Shown here one piece after another: positions 52,500 to 64,000 of a DNA stretch of 64,000 nt (position 1 is its first letter; each line of letters opens with the position of its first letter). This DNA comes from Holophagales bacterium (lineage in GTDB: Bacteria > Acidobacteriota > Thermoanaerobaculia > Multivoradales > Multivoraceae): NCBI GenBank assembly GCA_009836625.1, contig VXVC01000007.1, forward strand, positions 435,807 to 499,806, in the 5' to 3' direction. The position numbers were made by a program, and so were the translations under genes. The notes beneath the pieces are model-generated. The model did no database searches. It worked only from the letters and a program-made list of their open reading frames with translations, and was not told the origin of the DNA.

Positions 52500-54692
52500 A
52501 TGACTGGAGAATCCTCCCGGAAAGGGCCAGCCGGCTCAGCGTCGAACGCGGCAGTCCGAAAGGCGTTCACCGTACTGACGGTCGGATTCGTCTCCGGCAT
52601 CAGCCTGATCATCGGCGAGGTGGCCCTTGTAAGCCTGGCCTTCTCGGGACAGCTCGCCCCCTACCTGTCCCAAGGGATCGGGCTGATCCTGTTCGGCACC
52701 GCCGCCGCCTGCGTGGTGACCGGGCTCAGAAGCGGCTTCGCGGGCGCCGCCGCCGGGCCCACGATGGCGACGATGATCGCCCTCGGGGTGATCGGCGGTT
52801 CGCTCACCGCCACCGGGGACGAGCTGCTTCCCACCATGGTCGCGATCATCGTTCTGGGTTCGGTCGCGACGGCGGCCTGCGCTCTCCTCATCGAGCGCTT
52901 CCGCCTCGCCAACCTCGTGCGTTTCTTTCCCTACCCAGTTTCGTCCGGCTTCGTCGCCGGCACGGGCGGACTCGCCTGCGTCGTGGCTCTGAGGCTCATG
53001 GGCGTGCGACTCGACGCCGAAGCACTCGCGTCGCTGTTCGATCCGCTCGTCGTCACGAATTGGGGCGTCGGCGTCGCCTACGGCCTCGGCCTGTACTTCG
53101 CCAGCCGACGCTGGCCCAGCCCCCTGCTGATGCCGGGGAGCTTCATCGCCGGCACGGGCCTCCTCCATTTCGGCATGGCGCGTTTCGGTGTCTCGACCCA
53201 GGAGGCGCAGGACAGGGGCCTCCTGTTCGCGGGCATCTCGGGATCGGACCTGTGGCCTCCCATGGCACTCGACGATGCGGCGCGCATCGACTGGAGCGCG
53301 GTCGGCCCTCAGATTCCGAACATCCTCGTCCTGATCCTGGTGACCCTGCTCTGCACCGCCCTGTACATAGGCGGCATCGAGCTCGCCTCGGGTCGCGAGC
53401 TGGACTGGAACCGGGAGTTCGGCGCCGTCGGACTCGGGAGCCTGGCGGCCGGTCTCGGCGGCGCGCCGCCCGGCACGTACGTCGTTCCGACCTCTCTGCG
53501 CAACCTGATGCTCGGCGCCGGCGTCAAGTCGACCAGCATCGCGGTGGCGGTGGTGACCGCCTCGCCGTTGATCTTCGGCGATGTCCTGCTCACGCTCGTA
53601 CCCGTGCCGCTGATGGGCGGGGTCCTGCTGTTCACGGGCGTGGCATTGATCGACCAGTGGCTGCTGAAGGTCCGCAAGCGGCTGCCGCTGAGCGACTACG
53701 CGATCATCCTGGTGATCTTCGTGACGATCCTGGCCCTGGGATTCCTCGAAGGCGTCGCCATCGGCATGCTGATCACGATCCTCTTCTTCGTCGTGCGCCT
53801 GAGTCGGGTCGATGTCGTCGACGCCACCTTCTCCCTGCGGGAGGAGCGGAGCCACCGTGTCCGCCCGATACCGGACCGGGCCATCCTGCGGGCCGAGGGA
53901 TCGCGGGCGCGGGGCTACAGGCTTCGGGGCTACATCTTCTTCGGCGCCGGCTATCCGCTGGCGGACCGGCTCCAGGGGTCACTCGGCGAAGAGCCCAAGC
54001 CTGTGTGCATCGTGCTCGACTTCAAGGCTGTATCCGGCCTCGACTTCTCGACCGTCAGCGCCATGTGCCGCTTCATCCTGGCCGCTCGCCGCGCCGGCAC
54101 CCGGGTGGTCATGAGCAGGGCCCCCGCCACGCTCGAAAAGGAGCTGCAGCGGAACCTGCCGCCGCCGGTGTTCGGCAGCGTCGTCTTCGCTCCGGATGAC
54201 GATCAGGCCCTGGAACACTGCGAGGACGTGCTGATCTCCTCCTACGAGCCGCCCGACGACGCGGAAGGCGGAGAGCCTTCCCTGCTGGAGACCGTGGGCG
54301 CCGACATGGAGCGTCACCTCGACCGGCAGGTCCTCTTCGAGGAGCTGGTCGGCGATCTCCGGGACTGGCTGGACACCCGGGAGCACGCCGAGGGCGAAAC
54401 TCTCCTTGCCGCCGGCGAGTCGAACGACACGCTCCAGTTGATCACCACCGGACGGGCCTCCGTGTTCGACGCAGCCGGCGCGCGTAGCCGCCAACTGGGG
54501 CCGGGCGACGCGGTCGAGCCCCGGGCGCCCGTCGCCGCCCCGACAGCGGCGGCCGCGGTCGTCGCCGACGAGCCCTGCATGACAGCGACGCTGACCGCTT
54601 CCGCCCTGCGGCTGCTCGAGGAGAGCGACCCGAAGCTCACGGCGAGGCTGTACCGCTACCTGCTGAATGCCGGCGCGCGAACGGCCGACTGA
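52500..54692 (+). CDS. SulP-family anion transporter with STAS and cyclic-nucleotide-binding-like domains
   Basis: Protein of 730 residues. The SulP transmembrane region covers residues ~20-430, with hallmarks GFVSGISLIIGEVALVSLAF, FFPYPVSSGFVAGTGG and SDYAIILVIFVTILALGFLEGVAIG. A cytoplasmic STAS domain follows (~450-570, containing CIVLDFKAVSGLDFSTVSAMC). The C-terminus (~595-725) resembles a cNMP-binding domain (LDTREHAEGETLLAAGESNDTLQLITTGRASVF, then RQLGPGDAV). SulP proteins move sulfate, bicarbonate or other anions; the substrate is open. ATG 26 bases after the CRTAC1-like stop; PKS gene 93 bases downstream on the same strand. Confidence 0.87.
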   Translation: MTGESSRKGPAGSASNAAVRKAFTVLTVGFVSGISLIIGEVALVSLAFSGQLAPYLSQGIGLILFGTAAACVVTGLRSGFAGAAAGPTMATMIALGVIGGSLTATGDELLPTMVAIIVLGSVATAACALLIERFRLANLVRFFPYPVSSGFVAGTGGLACVVALRLMGVRLDAEALASLFDPLVVTNWGVGVAYGLGLYFASRRWPSPLLMPGSFIAGTGLLHFGMARFGVSTQEAQDRGLLFAGISGSDLWPPMALDDAARIDWSAVGPQIPNILVLILVTLLCTALYIGGIELASGRELDWNREFGAVGLGSLAAGLGGAPPGTYVVPTSLRNLMLGAGVKSTSIAVAVVTASPLIFGDVLLTLVPVPLMGGVLLFTGVALIDQWLLKVRKRLPLSDYAIILVIFVTILALGFLEGVAIGMLITILFFVVRLSRVDVVDATFSLREERSHRVRPIPDRAILRAEGSRARGYRLRGYIFFGAGYPLADRLQGSLGEEPKPVCIVLDFKAVSGLDFSTVSAMCRFILAARRAGTRVVMSRAPATLEKELQRNLPPPVFGSVVFAPDDDQALEHCEDVLISSYEPPDDAEGGEPSLLETVGADMERHLDRQVLFEELVGDLRDWLDTREHAEGETLLAAGESNDTLQLITTGRASVFDAAGARSRQLGPGDAVEPRAPVAAPTAAAAVVADEPCMTATLTASALRLLEESDPKLTARLYRYLLNAGARTAD

Positions 54693-54726
54693 AACGCCTC
54701 GCGCAACCGGCGCGCGCGACGCAAGC

Positions 54727-54785
54727 TCCTAGATTGCAACCCTCCAGGTGAATAGAGTGTCCTCCACGCGACTGGAGGCCGCTCA
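54727..54785 (+). promoter_or_regulatory. Candidate promoter element and Shine-Dalgarno-sequestering leader of the PKS gene
   Basis: TCCTAGATT (54727-54735) is a -10-like element that would start transcription around 54742. The leader begins with CCTCCAG (54741-54747), which pairs perfectly with CTGGAGG (54772-54778); the latter contains the GGAGG ribosome-binding site seven bases before the ATG. A second CCTCC at 54761-54765 can pair with the same GGAGG. The leader therefore offers two alternative ways to hide the ribosome-binding site. Confidence 0.4.

Positions 54786-64000
<9,215 letters not shown>

Overview
The window is uniformly GC-rich bacterial chromosome, densely packed, with start/stop overlaps (ATGA, GTGA, TTGA, TGATG) at most gene junctions. 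The mix of a long dcw cell-division cluster, an Oar-like TonB receptor with a carboxypeptidase-regulatory-like domain, a sulfatase-fold/TPR protein and an ASPIC/UnbV (CRTAC1-like) lipoprotein suggests a Gram-negative, diderm, probably Acidobacteriota-like organism. No rRNA or marker phylogeny was available, so that placement is inference. MurE carries the meso-diaminopimelate signature, which fits.

Layout. (1) 1-1836, minus: the start of a large PIG-L deacetylase/GT2 glycosyltransferase/coiled-coil protein that runs off the left edge. (2) 2065-4002, plus: argS. (3) 4114-20495, minus: a complete division and peptidoglycan operon in the order mraZ-rsmH-ftsL-ftsI-murE-murF-mraY-murD-ftsW-murG-murC-ftsQ-ftsA-ftsZ, without murB or ddl. 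A second, out-of-frame copy of the FtsZ C-terminal tail follows the ftsZ stop. (4) 20674-26525, minus: ftsB-mfd and two parvulin-type peptidyl-prolyl isomerases. (5) 26616-26692, plus: initiator tRNA with its own promoter and terminator. (6) 26838-33317, minus: a small unknown protein, an FbpABC-like ABC importer, an MFS exporter and a sterol-reductase-family membrane protein. (7) 33320-36722: a PLP dehydratase divergent from an ornithine-cyclodeaminase-family gene, and a sodium/solute symporter. (8) 36806-45132, plus: an apparent operon of M28 peptidase, aldo-keto reductase, proline-racemase-family enzyme, SDR-fold protein, TRAP transporter (Q, M, P) and dihydrodipicolinate-synthase-family enzyme. 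I read this as import and catabolism of hydroxyproline or a related imino acid, possibly from peptides. (9) 45266-54692, plus: TonB receptor, sulfatase-fold/TPR protein, CRTAC1-like protein, SulP-STAS-cNMP transporter. (10) 54786 to the right edge, plus: a reducing type I polyketide synthase, KS-AT-DH-cMT-ER-KR-ACP followed by a second KS, cut by the window end.

Points most worth attention: a family of short hairpin repeats, two copies of which lie in the same reading frame inside the signal-peptide regions of two unrelated lipoprotein genes; the duplicated FtsZ tail, whose two copies differ only synonymously over the aligned residues; an SDR-fold protein that has lost both catalytic Ser and Tyr inside the imino-acid operon; and a PKS whose Shine-Dalgarno can pair with its own leader and whose KR and second KS carry unusual active-site motifs. 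No CRISPR array, insertion sequence, rRNA, attachment site or replication origin was seen. No stretch longer than 300 bases lacks a gene; the largest gap is 1837-2064.
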